Of a stretch of DNA of 64,000 bases, positions 53,757 to 61,679 are shown piece after piece. The notes beneath the pieces are model-generated. The model did not search any database, was not told where the DNA came from, and saw only the letters and a list, made by a program, of their open reading frames with translations. Both the position numbers and the translations under genes were made by a program. This DNA comes from Labrys miyagiensis (GTDB lineage Bacteria; Pseudomonadota; Alphaproteobacteria; Rhizobiales; Labraceae), in assembly GCF_030160835.1 (NCBI RefSeq), contig NZ_BSPC01000058.1, positions 62,001 to 126,000 on the forward strand. Reading direction: 5' to 3'. How positions within the stretch are numbered: the first letter of the stretch is position 1; each line of letters begins with the position of its first letter.

Positions 53757-54214
53757 GGCGCCCCTCCTACCCGCATGGGATCTTCCAGGCCCGCCAGCAG
53801 CGCCGGCAAATTCGGCAATTGTGTCAGGAACTGCCGTTCGGCCATCTGCACATGGCTGCGAAGCTGGTCCCAGATATCCACGCGCAGCAGCGAAGAGGTA
53901 TCGCCGGTCAGCCGCTCGATGTCCTCGATATGGAACTGGCGCGACAGGGCGACACCGGAGAACACGAAGTCGCGCAGCAGGATGGCGTGCCGCTCAAGGA
54001 AGAGGTGGATGAGGGGATGGGTCTCCTGCGTCACGCCCGTGGCCGCCAGCTCGGCGATCATGAAATCCTGGAAATGGCGCTGGAGACGGAACTGGCTCTC
54101 GCCCAGGAACTTCATCGCGAAGATCAGGTCGCGGGACATCAGGCCCAGGAGCTCGGTCGAGACATCACCATGCGGCGGTTCGAAGTCCGGTGATGGGGCG
54201 TTGGTGCGTGACAT
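53753..54214 (-). CDS. Hypothetical helical protein (153 aa), first gene of WD40 operon
   Basis: The start at 54212-54214 gives MSRTNAPSPDFEPPHG; longer frames add a non-conserved N-terminus. The body is predicted helical with clustered His and Glu (LQRHFQDFMIAE, HPLIHLFLERH, FHIEDIERL), which could bind metal or simply pack helices. It is not a clear hemerythrin. I do not recognise the family. First gene of the operon, divergent from the monooxygenase with a 550-bp control region between them. Confidence 0.7.
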   Translation of the reverse strand: MSRTNAPSPDFEPPHGDVSTELLGLMSRDLIFAMKFLGESQFRLQRHFQDFMIAELAATGVTQETHPLIHLFLERHAILLRDFVFSGVALSRQFHIEDIERLTGDTSSLLRVDIWDQLRSHVQMAERQFLTQLPNLPALLAGLEDPMRVGGAP

Positions 54215-54253
54215 CGCAACGATCCCGTAGAACAAAATTAAATAAGCACCGTT

Positions 54254-54273
54254 GTCCTCAAAATATAGAGGAC
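54254..54273. promoter_or_regulatory. Inverted repeat upstream of the WD40 operon
   Basis: GTCCTC-N8-GAGGAC lies 40-59 bp upstream of the first gene of the minus-strand operon, with an AT-rich spacer. This is the position of a promoter-overlapping operator; the regulator is unknown. Confidence 0.45.
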
Positions 54274-54339
54274 GCCGCAAATGTCGATAAGAATTTATTT
54301 CGCATTCGCACAATGTTTTGCTGCAATTGCGAATAAAGA

Positions 54340-54384
54340 TGTAAACATTACAGTTGAATTTTACACTTGTAACGTATCGTTACA
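54340..54384. promoter_or_regulatory. Upstream activator sites of the monooxygenase promoter
   Basis: TGTAA/TTACA half-sites in several arrangements: TGTAA-N3-TTACA (54340-54352), TTACA-N2-TGTAA (54361-54372) and TGTAA-N7-TTACA (54368-54384). The last has the same 5-7-5 layout and the same distance from the -24/-12 promoter (about 109 bp) as the site at 50233-50249. Confidence 0.65.
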
Positions 54385-54458
54385 CAAGCAATTCTGAGGA
54401 AAACGATTTACTCGGGAGAGCTGCCGACGAAACGCCCGCTTTAGAAATATTCAGAACT

Positions 54459-54474
54459 TGGCACGCTCCTTGCT
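54459..54474 (+). promoter_or_regulatory. Sigma54 (-24/-12) promoter of the monooxygenase operon
   Basis: TGGCACG-N4-TTGCT is a full match to the sigma54 consensus. The predicted start is near 54485, leaving an unusual leader of about 280 nt before the ATG at 54765. Confidence 0.85.
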
Positions 54475-54484
54475 CCACCATTTC

Positions 54485-54764
54485 TCATAAGAAGCCCATC
54501 GCCTTTTTGCGCGATGCCAGAAGAACGAAGGAATGGAGGAAATCCGGTTGGGAACCTTGTCGCGCCCCTCGCACCGTCGGGGCGCCCTGAGAGTTCCGGC
54601 CGTTCCCCCTGCACCTTTGCCGCGATCCACTTGGGCGAACGCCTGGCCCGGCGTGCACAGCACGCTGCCTCGCGCCTCGTCCGCACTCCTTGCAGCGGCT
54701 GTTTCGGCCGCTTCCCGCCGGAGCCATAGGGGCGCCCGGCGCAATCTGGTGGAGGCTTATGGCT
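54485..54764 (+). other. Long 5' leader of the monooxygenase operon
   Basis: GC-rich untranslated region with a perfect GCGCCCC-N10-GGGGCGC stem (54562-54585). An ATG at 54533 opens a long frame that runs out of phase into the oxygenase gene, but it has poor ribosome spacing and shadow-like composition. The leader could affect translation or mRNA stability. Confidence 0.5.
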
Positions 54765-56432
54765 ATGACGTCTTTGACGCTCAACAAGATTACCTCGCAG
54801 CGCGGCATCTCCGTGGGCGAGGCGACCAAGAAGATCGCAGATCTTGGTTGGAATCCGACCTACGTCCAGGAGGCGATGACCTTCCCGACGGACTACAAGA
54901 TCAACAAGGCACCGCGCGACCCGATGAAGCAGGTGCTGCGCTCCTACTTCCCCATGCAGGAAGAGAAGGACAATCGCGTCTATGGCGCGCTCGACGCGGC
55001 GCTGCGCGGCGACATGTTCCGCAATGTCGAGCCACGCTGGGTGGAATGGATGAAGCTGTTCCTGGCCATCATCCCCTTCCCGGAAATTTCGGCCGCCCGC
55101 TCGATGGCAATGGTTGCCCGCCTGGCGCCCGGCGAAGACCTGCGTACCGGCTTCACCATGCAGATGGTCGATGAATTCCGCCATTCCACGATTCAGATGA
55201 ATCTGAAGAAGTGGTACATGGAGAACTATATCGATCCGGCCGGCTTCGACATTACCGAGGAAGCCTTCGGCAAATGCTATGCCACCACCATCGGCAGACA
55301 GTTTGGCGAAGGGTTCATCACCGGCGATACCATGACTGCGGCCTGCATGTACCTCACGGTCGTGGCCGAGACCGCCTTCACCAACACGCTCTTCGTCGCC
55401 ATGCCCTCGGAAGCCGCCCGCAACGGCGACTATGCCCTGCCGACCGTCTTCCTCTCGGTGCAGTCCGACGAGAGCCGCCATATCGGCAACGGCCACTCGC
55501 TGCTGATGGCCGCCCTCAAGGAGCCCGAGAACCATCTCCTGCTCGAGCGCGACCTGCGCTACGCTTTCTGGCAGAACCACGCCATCGTCGACGCCGCCAT
55601 CGGCACCTTCATCGAATATGGCACCACGAACCGCGACAAGACCAAGGAGTCCTATGCGGAGATGTGGCATCGCTGGATCTTCGAGGATTACTACCGCACC
55701 TACATGCTGCCGCTCGAGAAATACGGCATCAAGATCCATCACGACGATGTCCAGGAAGCCTGGAAGCGCATCACCGAGAAGTTCTATGTCCACAAGGTGG
55801 CGCAGTTCTTCACCGTCGGCTGGCCGCTCAACTTCTGGCGCATCGAAGCCCAGACGGACAAGGACTTCGAGTGGTTCGAGTACAAGTATCCGGGCTGGTA
55901 TGCGCAGTTCGGCGAATTCTGGAAGTGGCACGACAAGCTCAGCCACCGCGGCGAGAAGATCCTCACCTTCAACGAGCAGGTGGGCTATGTCTATCCGCAT
56001 CGCTGCTGGAGCTGCCTCGTCCCCTGCCTGATCCGCGAGGACATCGTCGTCGACGAGATCGACGGCAAGCTGCACACCTTCGCCCATGAACTCGATCGCT
56101 GGACGGCGGTGGAAGCCTTCTCCGACGAGTATCAGGGACGTCCGACCCCGGCGATGGGCCGCTTCAGCGGCAAGCGCGAATGGGAGACGCTGTATCACGG
56201 CTGGGATCTCGCCGATGCGATGAAGGACCTGAACTTCGTCCGCTCCGACGGCAAGACCTTGATCCCGCAGCCGCATCTGCGCTTCGACCCGGAGGAAATG
56301 TGGACCCTCGACGACGTCAAGGGACACACCATCCTTTCGCCGCTGACGCTGCTGCGCGAAATGTCCCCGGCCGATCGCGAGAAGCACCTGGCCGAGTACC
56401 GGGCGGGCTTCACGATCAACCCTTGCCATTGA
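54765..56432 (+). CDS. prmA: Soluble diiron monooxygenase hydroxylase alpha subunit (propane-type)
   Basis: Catalytic subunit of 555 aa housing the carboxylate-bridged diiron centre that hydroxylates small alkanes, ketones or phenols with O2. All six ligands are visible: Glu107 (PFPEISAARS), Glu137 and His140 (DEFRH), Glu202 (VAETAF), Glu236 and His239 (DESRH). Length and gene order (alpha, reductase, beta, coupling protein) match group 5 propane (Prm) and Mim enzymes. ATG 54765 is 9 nt from GGAGG; the ATG at 54759 is too close. Hydroxylase probably alpha2beta2, cytoplasmic. True substrate needs biochemical proof. Confidence 0.93.
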   Translation: MTSLTLNKITSQRGISVGEATKKIADLGWNPTYVQEAMTFPTDYKINKAPRDPMKQVLRSYFPMQEEKDNRVYGALDAALRGDMFRNVEPRWVEWMKLFLAIIPFPEISAARSMAMVARLAPGEDLRTGFTMQMVDEFRHSTIQMNLKKWYMENYIDPAGFDITEEAFGKCYATTIGRQFGEGFITGDTMTAACMYLTVVAETAFTNTLFVAMPSEAARNGDYALPTVFLSVQSDESRHIGNGHSLLMAALKEPENHLLLERDLRYAFWQNHAIVDAAIGTFIEYGTTNRDKTKESYAEMWHRWIFEDYYRTYMLPLEKYGIKIHHDDVQEAWKRITEKFYVHKVAQFFTVGWPLNFWRIEAQTDKDFEWFEYKYPGWYAQFGEFWKWHDKLSHRGEKILTFNEQVGYVYPHRCWSCLVPCLIREDIVVDEIDGKLHTFAHELDRWTAVEAFSDEYQGRPTPAMGRFSGKREWETLYHGWDLADAMKDLNFVRSDGKTLIPQPHLRFDPEEMWTLDDVKGHTILSPLTLLREMSPADREKHLAEYRAGFTINPCH

Positions 56433-56532
56433 GCCGATGCCGGCGGAGGCCTCATGGCTTCCGCGGCCCAAGGAATCACGGCCCCCTCCCGACGCCGGGA
56501 GGGGGAACGGGACAGTATTGGAGGAAGGCCCG

Positions 56533-57594
56533 ATGAGCGCGGCCCACACTGTGCGCCTTGAACCGGTCGGCGTTGAATTCGAGGTGGAGCATGGCGAGAC
56601 CGTGCTGAACGCCGCCTTTCGCCAGGGCATCGCGCTGCCGCATGGCTGCAAGGAAGGGCAATGCTCGGCCTGCAAATGCGTCCTGCTCGATGGCGAAGTC
56701 GACATGCTGAAATATTCGACCTTCGCGCTGAACGACATGGAGAAGGACAGCGGCCACATCCTGCTGTGCCGCTCGATCGCCTATTCGGACATGGAAGTCG
56801 AGCTCCTCAACTATGACGAGGAACTCCTCGCAAAAGCCATCGCCGTGAAGAGCTACCGGGGCCGGATCGAGAAGATCGAACGCCTCACCCACGACATTCG
56901 CGGTATCGAGATCACGCTCAGTTCCCCGATGAAATTCTGGGCCGGCCAATATGTCGACATCACAGTCACCACGGAAAAAGGGGAGACGCTTACGCGCTCG
57001 TTTTCCATGGCAAATACGCCGGACGAAACCCAGAAACTCTCCTTCATCATCAAGAAATACCCCCAGGGGAAATTCTCCGGGGAACTCGACGCCGGCGGAA
57101 TCCGGGTCGGCGCCGACATCAGCGTCACCGGACCCTATGGCACCTGCTTCCGACGGGAAGAGCGCGAAGGACCCCTGATCCTGGTCGGCGCCGGCTCGGG
57201 CATGTCGCCGGTCTGGTCGATCCTCAACGATCACCTGGCGAGCGGCGAGCAGCGGCCGGTCTATTTCTTCTACGGCGCGCGCACCCAGGACGACCTCTTC
57301 CATCTCGACCGCATCGCCGCCCTGCTCGAGCGCCATCCGGAGGTGAGCTTCATCCCCGTGCTCTCGCATGCCGGGGAGGACGCAGGCTGGGAGGGAGAGC
57401 GCGGCTTCGTGCATGAGCGCGTCGACGCCAGGCTCAAGGAACTCGGCTTCGACGGACAGGGCGACGTCTATGCCTGCGGCCCGCCGCCGATGATCGACGC
57501 GCTCCAGCCGGTGCTCTTCATGAACGGCTACGAGCAGGAACACGTCTTCTTCGACCGCTTCACCACCTCGGCGGGTGCAACGCCCGGCCATTAA
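56533..57594 (+). CDS. prmB: Monooxygenase NADH reductase component
   Basis: Electron-transfer protein of 353 aa: an N-terminal plant-type [2Fe-2S] ferredoxin with Cys39, Cys44, Cys47 and Cys79, an FAD domain with RSFSMAN (155-161) and an NAD(P)H domain with GAGSGMSP (219-226). It passes electrons from NADH to the diiron site. The ATG at 56533 follows GGAGGAAGG. It lies 100 bp after the alpha gene. A palindromic repeat follows it, splitting the operon without an obvious terminator. Confidence 0.93.
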   Translation: MSAAHTVRLEPVGVEFEVEHGETVLNAAFRQGIALPHGCKEGQCSACKCVLLDGEVDMLKYSTFALNDMEKDSGHILLCRSIAYSDMEVELLNYDEELLAKAIAVKSYRGRIEKIERLTHDIRGIEITLSSPMKFWAGQYVDITVTTEKGETLTRSFSMANTPDETQKLSFIIKKYPQGKFSGELDAGGIRVGADISVTGPYGTCFRREEREGPLILVGAGSGMSPVWSILNDHLASGEQRPVYFFYGARTQDDLFHLDRIAALLERHPEVSFIPVLSHAGEDAGWEGERGFVHERVDARLKELGFDGQGDVYACGPPPMIDALQPVLFMNGYEQEHVFFDRFTTSAGATPGH

Positions 57595-57644
57595 GCAGAC
57601 CTCGCAGGATAAGGAGACTTTGGAGAACAAGCGCCTCGATAGAG

Positions 57645-57757
57645 CTGTCATCCCCGGCGAGGCCAAAGGCCGAGGGAAGGGGATCCAGGGGCTAAGGGCA
57701 CCACTGGCGGCCCCTGGATGCCCTTCCCGGCACCTTCGGCGCCGCCGGGGATGACAG
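57645..57757. repeat. Palindromic element, TGTCATCCCCGGC family, copy 2
   Basis: Inverted ends CTGTCATCCCCGGCG (57645-57659 and 57743-57757) and an inner near-perfect 19-bp pair starting GGGAAGGGGATCC, as in copy 1 at 48062-48220. It sits inside the monooxygenase operon between reductase and beta-subunit genes, so it is transcribed and may lower downstream expression. Confidence 0.8.
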
Positions 57758-57859
57758 AGCACCTACCTCCGGCGTCTCCCAACGTTTCGGGCCGAAAAAC
57801 GGCTCGATGACAAAGACTTAGCCAACGGACCAAACCACCACAGCAAGGGAGTGAATACC

Positions 57860-58918
57860 ATGCCTGCAGTTTCGAGTTCGGTCGGATCGGGCGCCGCGGG
57901 CGCCGCCATCTTCGCCGATTCCGATAGCCGGAAATATCGCTACTTCGATCCGCGCGGCCAGCGCGCCACCCACTACGAAGACGTGACGGTCGACGTCCAG
58001 CCCGATCCCGAGCGCTACCTCATCCAGAACTGGATCATCAATTTCGCCGACGGGCGCGGCGCCTATATGAAGGACTATACCCATGCCAGGAGCTCTAACT
58101 GGCATGCCTTCCGGGCGCCCGACCAGGAGTGGGAGCGCACCCATTACCAGCGTCAGTCCAAGATCGAGACCATGGTGCAGAGCGTAATCGCCAATGGCCG
58201 CAAGTCCGGGGCGCCCAAGAGCTTCGACAAGGCATGGATCAAAATCCTGCAGACGCATCTGGGCGCCTGGAAACATGCCGAATTCGGGCTGGGCACTTCG
58301 CTGATGCAGGCGCAGCGCTACGGCTACACCCAGATGATCAACAACGCCACGCTGACCAACTCCTCCTACAAGCTGCGCCTGGCCCAGGACATCACGCTCT
58401 ATCTGGCCGAGATCGGCATGGATATCCCCGGCTGGAACGACGAGCTCGGCAAGAAGGCCTGGCTGGAGGACGGTGTCTGGCAGGGCACGCGCGAAGCGGT
58501 CGAGACCATCATGGGCACTGCAGACTATCTGGAGCAGTATTTCGCCATCAACATCGTGTTCGAACCCCTGGTGGGCGAGCTCTTCCGCTCCGGCTTCCTG
58601 ATGCAGGCAGCCGCGGCCAACCATGACTTCATCACCCCGCCGGTGATCTCGGCCGCCGAGGCCGACTACGAGCGCAACCTCGCCAACACCATCGACCTCA
58701 TGTACCTGCTCGCCCATGACGAGAAGTATGCGGCCGATAACCAGAAGCTCTTCACCTCCTGGCTGAAGAAGCACCGGCCGCTCGCCGAAAAGGCCGCCAA
58801 GGGCCTGCAGCCAATCTGGTCGCAGCCGCATTCCAAACCCGTTTCGTTCGAGGACGCGCAGGCCCGCTCGCAGGAGCGCATCGGCCAGATCCTGGGCGAG
58901 CTCGGTCTCCAGGGCTGA
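57860..58918 (+). CDS. prmC: Monooxygenase hydroxylase beta subunit
   Basis: Small hydroxylase subunit of 352 aa, helical ferritin-like fold without the diiron ligands. Characteristic segments are YFDPRGQRATHYEDVTVDVQ near the N-terminus and LYLAEIGMDIPGWND in the middle. The ATG at 57860 follows AGGGAG by 8 nt; a GTG at 57851 is less favourable. It pairs with the alpha subunit. Confidence 0.92.
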   Translation: MPAVSSSVGSGAAGAAIFADSDSRKYRYFDPRGQRATHYEDVTVDVQPDPERYLIQNWIINFADGRGAYMKDYTHARSSNWHAFRAPDQEWERTHYQRQSKIETMVQSVIANGRKSGAPKSFDKAWIKILQTHLGAWKHAEFGLGTSLMQAQRYGYTQMINNATLTNSSYKLRLAQDITLYLAEIGMDIPGWNDELGKKAWLEDGVWQGTREAVETIMGTADYLEQYFAINIVFEPLVGELFRSGFLMQAAAANHDFITPPVISAAEADYERNLANTIDLMYLLAHDEKYAADNQKLFTSWLKKHRPLAEKAAKGLQPIWSQPHSKPVSFEDAQARSQERIGQILGELGLQG

Positions 58919-58948
58919 ACGGCAATCATCACCAACGGAGTAAGCACA

Positions 58949-59317
58949 ATGTCACTTGCAGCCCGCGACGCCTCGCACAGCAACATCTTCAAGGCGATGA
59001 AGGACATCACCTTCGACCAGACCATCTCGCACCAGTGCGGCGTGACCATGAACGACTCGGTCGAAGCGCGCGCCATCGCCGAATTCATGGGCAAGAAGCC
59101 CGGCGTAACCATCACCTACCAGCCTGCCCTCATCCGCATCGACGGTGACGGCAAGCTGATCTTCAAGATGGACGAGATCAGCGAATATCTCGGCCGCGAC
59201 ATGACCGCCGAAATCTTCGAGGTCAATACGTCCACCCACTACGGACGCATGGTGCGGGTCGACGACAATACGGTGATCCTGTTCGGCAATATGGACGAGG
59301 TCATGGAATATATCTGA
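58949..59317 (+). CDS. prmD: Monooxygenase coupling (effector) protein
   Basis: MmoB/DmpM-family regulatory protein of 122 aa, cofactor-free. SHQCGVTMNDSVEARAIAEF and DGKLIFKMDEISEYLGRDM are typical. It docks on the hydroxylase and tunes O2 activation and electron transfer. It starts 30 bp after the beta-subunit gene and is preceded by an ACGGAG ribosome site. Confidence 0.92.
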   Translation: MSLAARDASHSNIFKAMKDITFDQTISHQCGVTMNDSVEARAIAEFMGKKPGVTITYQPALIRIDGDGKLIFKMDEISEYLGRDMTAEIFEVNTSTHYGRMVRVDDNTVILFGNMDEVMEYI

Positions 59318-59392
59318 CGTGGCAGCCGGGGAGGAGCGCCCCGGCGGCGCTGCCTCCCCGTGCCTTCCAAAATTCGACGAAGGAGCGGGCCG

Positions 59393-59626
59393 ATGATCGG
59401 CAAACCCTTTCAGACCTGCCGCGATGATCATGCCGCCGCGGCGCCGGCGGGCGCCCCATCCCTGTCCGCAAACGCGGATCCGGCCGGCGCAGCCGCTCCG
59501 CTCGCACGCGGGTGCGCGCACGCGCGCGCGCAACCTTGCCCAGGCTGCTTCCTGAGCGGGCGGCACTCTTCGCCCCCAAGCCGCCTGCCTCCCCGCGCCC
59601 AGCGCGCCCTGGAGGCCGCGCCTTAA
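59393..59626 (+). CDS. Small Ala/Pro/Cys-containing protein within the monooxygenase operon
   Basis: The ATG at 59393 follows GAAGGAG by 8 nt, a strong site. The 77-aa product starts MIGKPFQTCRDDH and has an Ala/Pro-rich middle. It then has a Cys-x7-Cys-x2-Cys segment (CAHARAQPCPGCF), which could bind metal or be redox-active. Composition is extreme (many Ala, Pro, Arg), so spurious translation of GC-rich DNA cannot be excluded. Placed between coupling protein and amidohydrolase genes. Confidence 0.5.
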   Translation: MIGKPFQTCRDDHAAAAPAGAPSLSANADPAGAAAPLARGCAHARAQPCPGCFLSGRHSSPPSRLPPRAQRALEAAP

Positions 59627-59692
59627 TCCGGCTGGTGGGCCCTGCCCGCCGCCCCAGCAACAAACGATCAGAAGAGGTTGAAGGAGATAGCC

Positions 59693-60715
59693 ATGTACAC
59701 CACACCGGAAGGCAAAGAGATCTTCGTCGTCGACGGGCACACCCATTTCTGGGATGGCAGCCCCGCGAACCAGCGCAACATCCACGGCAAGCAGTTCGTC
59801 GAGTGCTTCTATGCGTATCACACCGCGCTGAGCCCCAAGGAGCAGCTCTGGCCCAAGGAAAAATTCGAGAAATACAGCGCCGACGACCTCTATCGCGACC
59901 TCTTCATCGACGGGCCTGACGACGTCGCCATCGTGCAGTCGACCTATCTGAAGGATTTCTACAAGAACGGCTTCAACACCATCGAGCGCAATGCCGAAGT
60001 GGCCAAGCGCTATCCCGAGCGCTTCATCGTCAACGGCTCCTTCGATCCGCGCGATGGCGAGAAGGCGCTGGAATACATCCATTTCATGAAGGAGACCTAC
60101 GACATCAAGGGCGTGAAGATGTACACGGCCGAGTGGAACGGGGCCTCCAAGGGCTGGAAGCTCAACGATCCCGACGCCTACCGATGCTTCGAACTGTGCG
60201 AAAAGCTCGGCATCCGCAACATCCACGTCCACAAGGGGCCAACCATCATCCCCCTGAGCAAGGACGCCTTCAACGTCGAGGACGTCGACTACGCGGCCAC
60301 CGATTTCCAGAATCTCAACTGGATCGTCGAGCATTGCGGCCTGCCGCGCCTCGATGATTTCTGCTGGATCGCCGTGCAGGAGACCAATGTCTTCGGCGGC
60401 CTTGCTGTCGCCCTGCCCTTCATCCATTCCCGTCCGCGCTACTTCGCCGAGATCATCGCCGAGCTGCTGTTCTGGATCGGTCCGGACAAGATCCTGTTCG
60501 GCTCCGACTACGCCATCTGGACGCCACGCTGGCTGATCGAGAAGTTCTGGGCCTTCGAGCTGCCCGAGGACATCAAGCAGGAACGCGGCGTCGACCTCAC
60601 GCACGAGGTCAAGGAGAAGATCCTCGGCCTCAACGCTGCCCGCATCTACGATATCGACATCGCGGCCAAGAAGCGGGCTCTCGCCAGCACGCCCTTCAAC
60701 ATCGCGGCGGAGTAG
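59693..60715 (+). CDS. Amidohydrolase-superfamily protein of the monooxygenase cluster
   Basis: Amidohydrolase_2 (TIM-barrel) protein of 340 aa. Metal ligands are His16/His18 (DGHTHFW), His178 or His180 (NIHVHKG), His214 (VEHCG) and Asp272 (FGSDYA). The ATG at 59693 follows GAAGGAG. Homologues accompany group 5 and 6 diiron monooxygenase genes in actinobacteria and proteobacteria. The reaction is not known to me. It may be a hydrolase or decarboxylase in the downstream pathway or have an assembly role. Confidence 0.88.
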   Translation: MYTTPEGKEIFVVDGHTHFWDGSPANQRNIHGKQFVECFYAYHTALSPKEQLWPKEKFEKYSADDLYRDLFIDGPDDVAIVQSTYLKDFYKNGFNTIERNAEVAKRYPERFIVNGSFDPRDGEKALEYIHFMKETYDIKGVKMYTAEWNGASKGWKLNDPDAYRCFELCEKLGIRNIHVHKGPTIIPLSKDAFNVEDVDYAATDFQNLNWIVEHCGLPRLDDFCWIAVQETNVFGGLAVALPFIHSRPRYFAEIIAELLFWIGPDKILFGSDYAIWTPRWLIEKFWAFELPEDIKQERGVDLTHEVKEKILGLNAARIYDIDIAAKKRALASTPFNIAAE

Positions 60716-60720
60716 AGAGA

Positions 60721-61533
60721 ATGGCGCTCGTCCAGCCCGAAGCCCGCCGCCAAGACGAGCCTCGCAACCACGAGCTCTGGCGGCGGCTCGCCAAGGTCGA
60801 CGATCCCGAACTCGACGAGCCCATCACCGACATGGGTTTTGTCGAGCGGGCGGAGGTCGCCGATGACGGCCAAGTCGTCGTCGATTTCCGCCTGCCGACC
60901 TATTGGTGCTCGCCGAACTTCGCCTTCCTGATGCTGGACGGCGTGCGCGAGGCCCTCGACAACCTGTCGTGGCGTCCAGCCTATGAGGTCCGGCTGCAGG
61001 ATCACATGTTTGCGGATGAAGTGAATGCCGGCATCGCCGCCGGCAAGAGCTTCGGCCAGATCTTCGGCGACCTCTCCGGCGATTGCGACGTGCAGGCGCT
61101 GCGCGAGACCTTCCAGATGAAGGCCTATAAGCGGCGGCAGGAAGGGGCGATCCTCGACCTCAGGCAGGCCGGCATGGCGGATGAGGCGATCGTCCGCCTG
61201 TCGCTCGCCGGCTACGAGGCTCTGACCTTCGCCGATCCGGAGGCCGGGTTCCATCAGCGGCGCTACCGCCAGGCGCTGCTGCAGCGCCGGCCGGCCATCG
61301 CCCTGAAGGACCGCGCCTTCCTCACCTGGGACGGCGAGGCGATCAAGGCTCTCGGCGCCTATCTCGGCGAACTCCGCAGCGTCCGCATCAACATGGAGTT
61401 CAACGGCGCGCTGTGCCGTGGACTGAAGACCACCCGTTACAAGCAAGCGGAATTCGTCGACGGGGAACCGACCCTCGTCGACTTCATCATGAACCGCGTG
61501 CCGAGCCCGGCGCCGTCGACGCCGGCCGGCTGA
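60721..61533 (+). CDS. DUF59/MIP18-family protein with C-terminal extension
   Basis: Protein of 270 aa. Residues about 16-110 are a DUF59 (SufT/PaaD-like iron-sulfur assembly) domain with the reactive Cys63 in PTYWCSPNFAF. The remaining 150 residues form an extra domain seen in oxygenase-linked versions (LRETFQMKAYKRRQEGAIL, FNGALCRGLKTTRY). Standard DUF59 proteins have only about 100-180 aa. It begins 5 bp after the amidohydrolase gene. Likely helps insert iron into the hydroxylase or build the reductase cluster, which is inference from the domain and context. Confidence 0.87.
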   Translation: MALVQPEARRQDEPRNHELWRRLAKVDDPELDEPITDMGFVERAEVADDGQVVVDFRLPTYWCSPNFAFLMLDGVREALDNLSWRPAYEVRLQDHMFADEVNAGIAAGKSFGQIFGDLSGDCDVQALRETFQMKAYKRRQEGAILDLRQAGMADEAIVRLSLAGYEALTFADPEAGFHQRRYRQALLQRRPAIALKDRAFLTWDGEAIKALGAYLGELRSVRINMEFNGALCRGLKTTRYKQAEFVDGEPTLVDFIMNRVPSPAPSTPAG

Positions 61534-61540
61534 GACGGAC

Positions 61541-61581
61541 TAGAGCAAAGCTCGTTTAGGCGCAAACGCTGCTTTGCTCTA
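61541..61581. repeat. Hairpin between DUF59 and chaperonin genes
   Basis: TAGAGCAAAGC-N19-GCTTTGCTCTA, with an inner CGTTT/AAACG pair in the loop, making a long stem 7 bp after the stop codon. There is no U-tract. It may uncouple chaperonin expression from the upstream genes. Its ends match the hairpin at 866-887. Confidence 0.6.
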
Positions 61582-61679
61582 ACTCTTTGTTTCGACGCGT
61601 CTTTGCGATTCTTGCCGATGCCGTCAAATCGCAAAACGCTTTAGCAATTGACCGCCGGCAGAAGGCGGAAGGAGGACTG

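Noticed and set aside
53753-54214. Hemerythrin-like assignment of the 153-aa protein
   Set aside because: His/Glu residues are present but not in the H...HxxxE...HxxxH...D order of hemerythrins.
54533-55174. Gene starting in the monooxygenase leader
   Set aside because: Ribosome spacing is wrong and the frame overlaps the hydroxylase out of phase with shadow-like composition.
54441-56759. 772-codon minus-strand frame opposite the hydroxylase gene
   Set aside because: Antisense shadow of the strongly supported alpha-subunit gene; no domain content.
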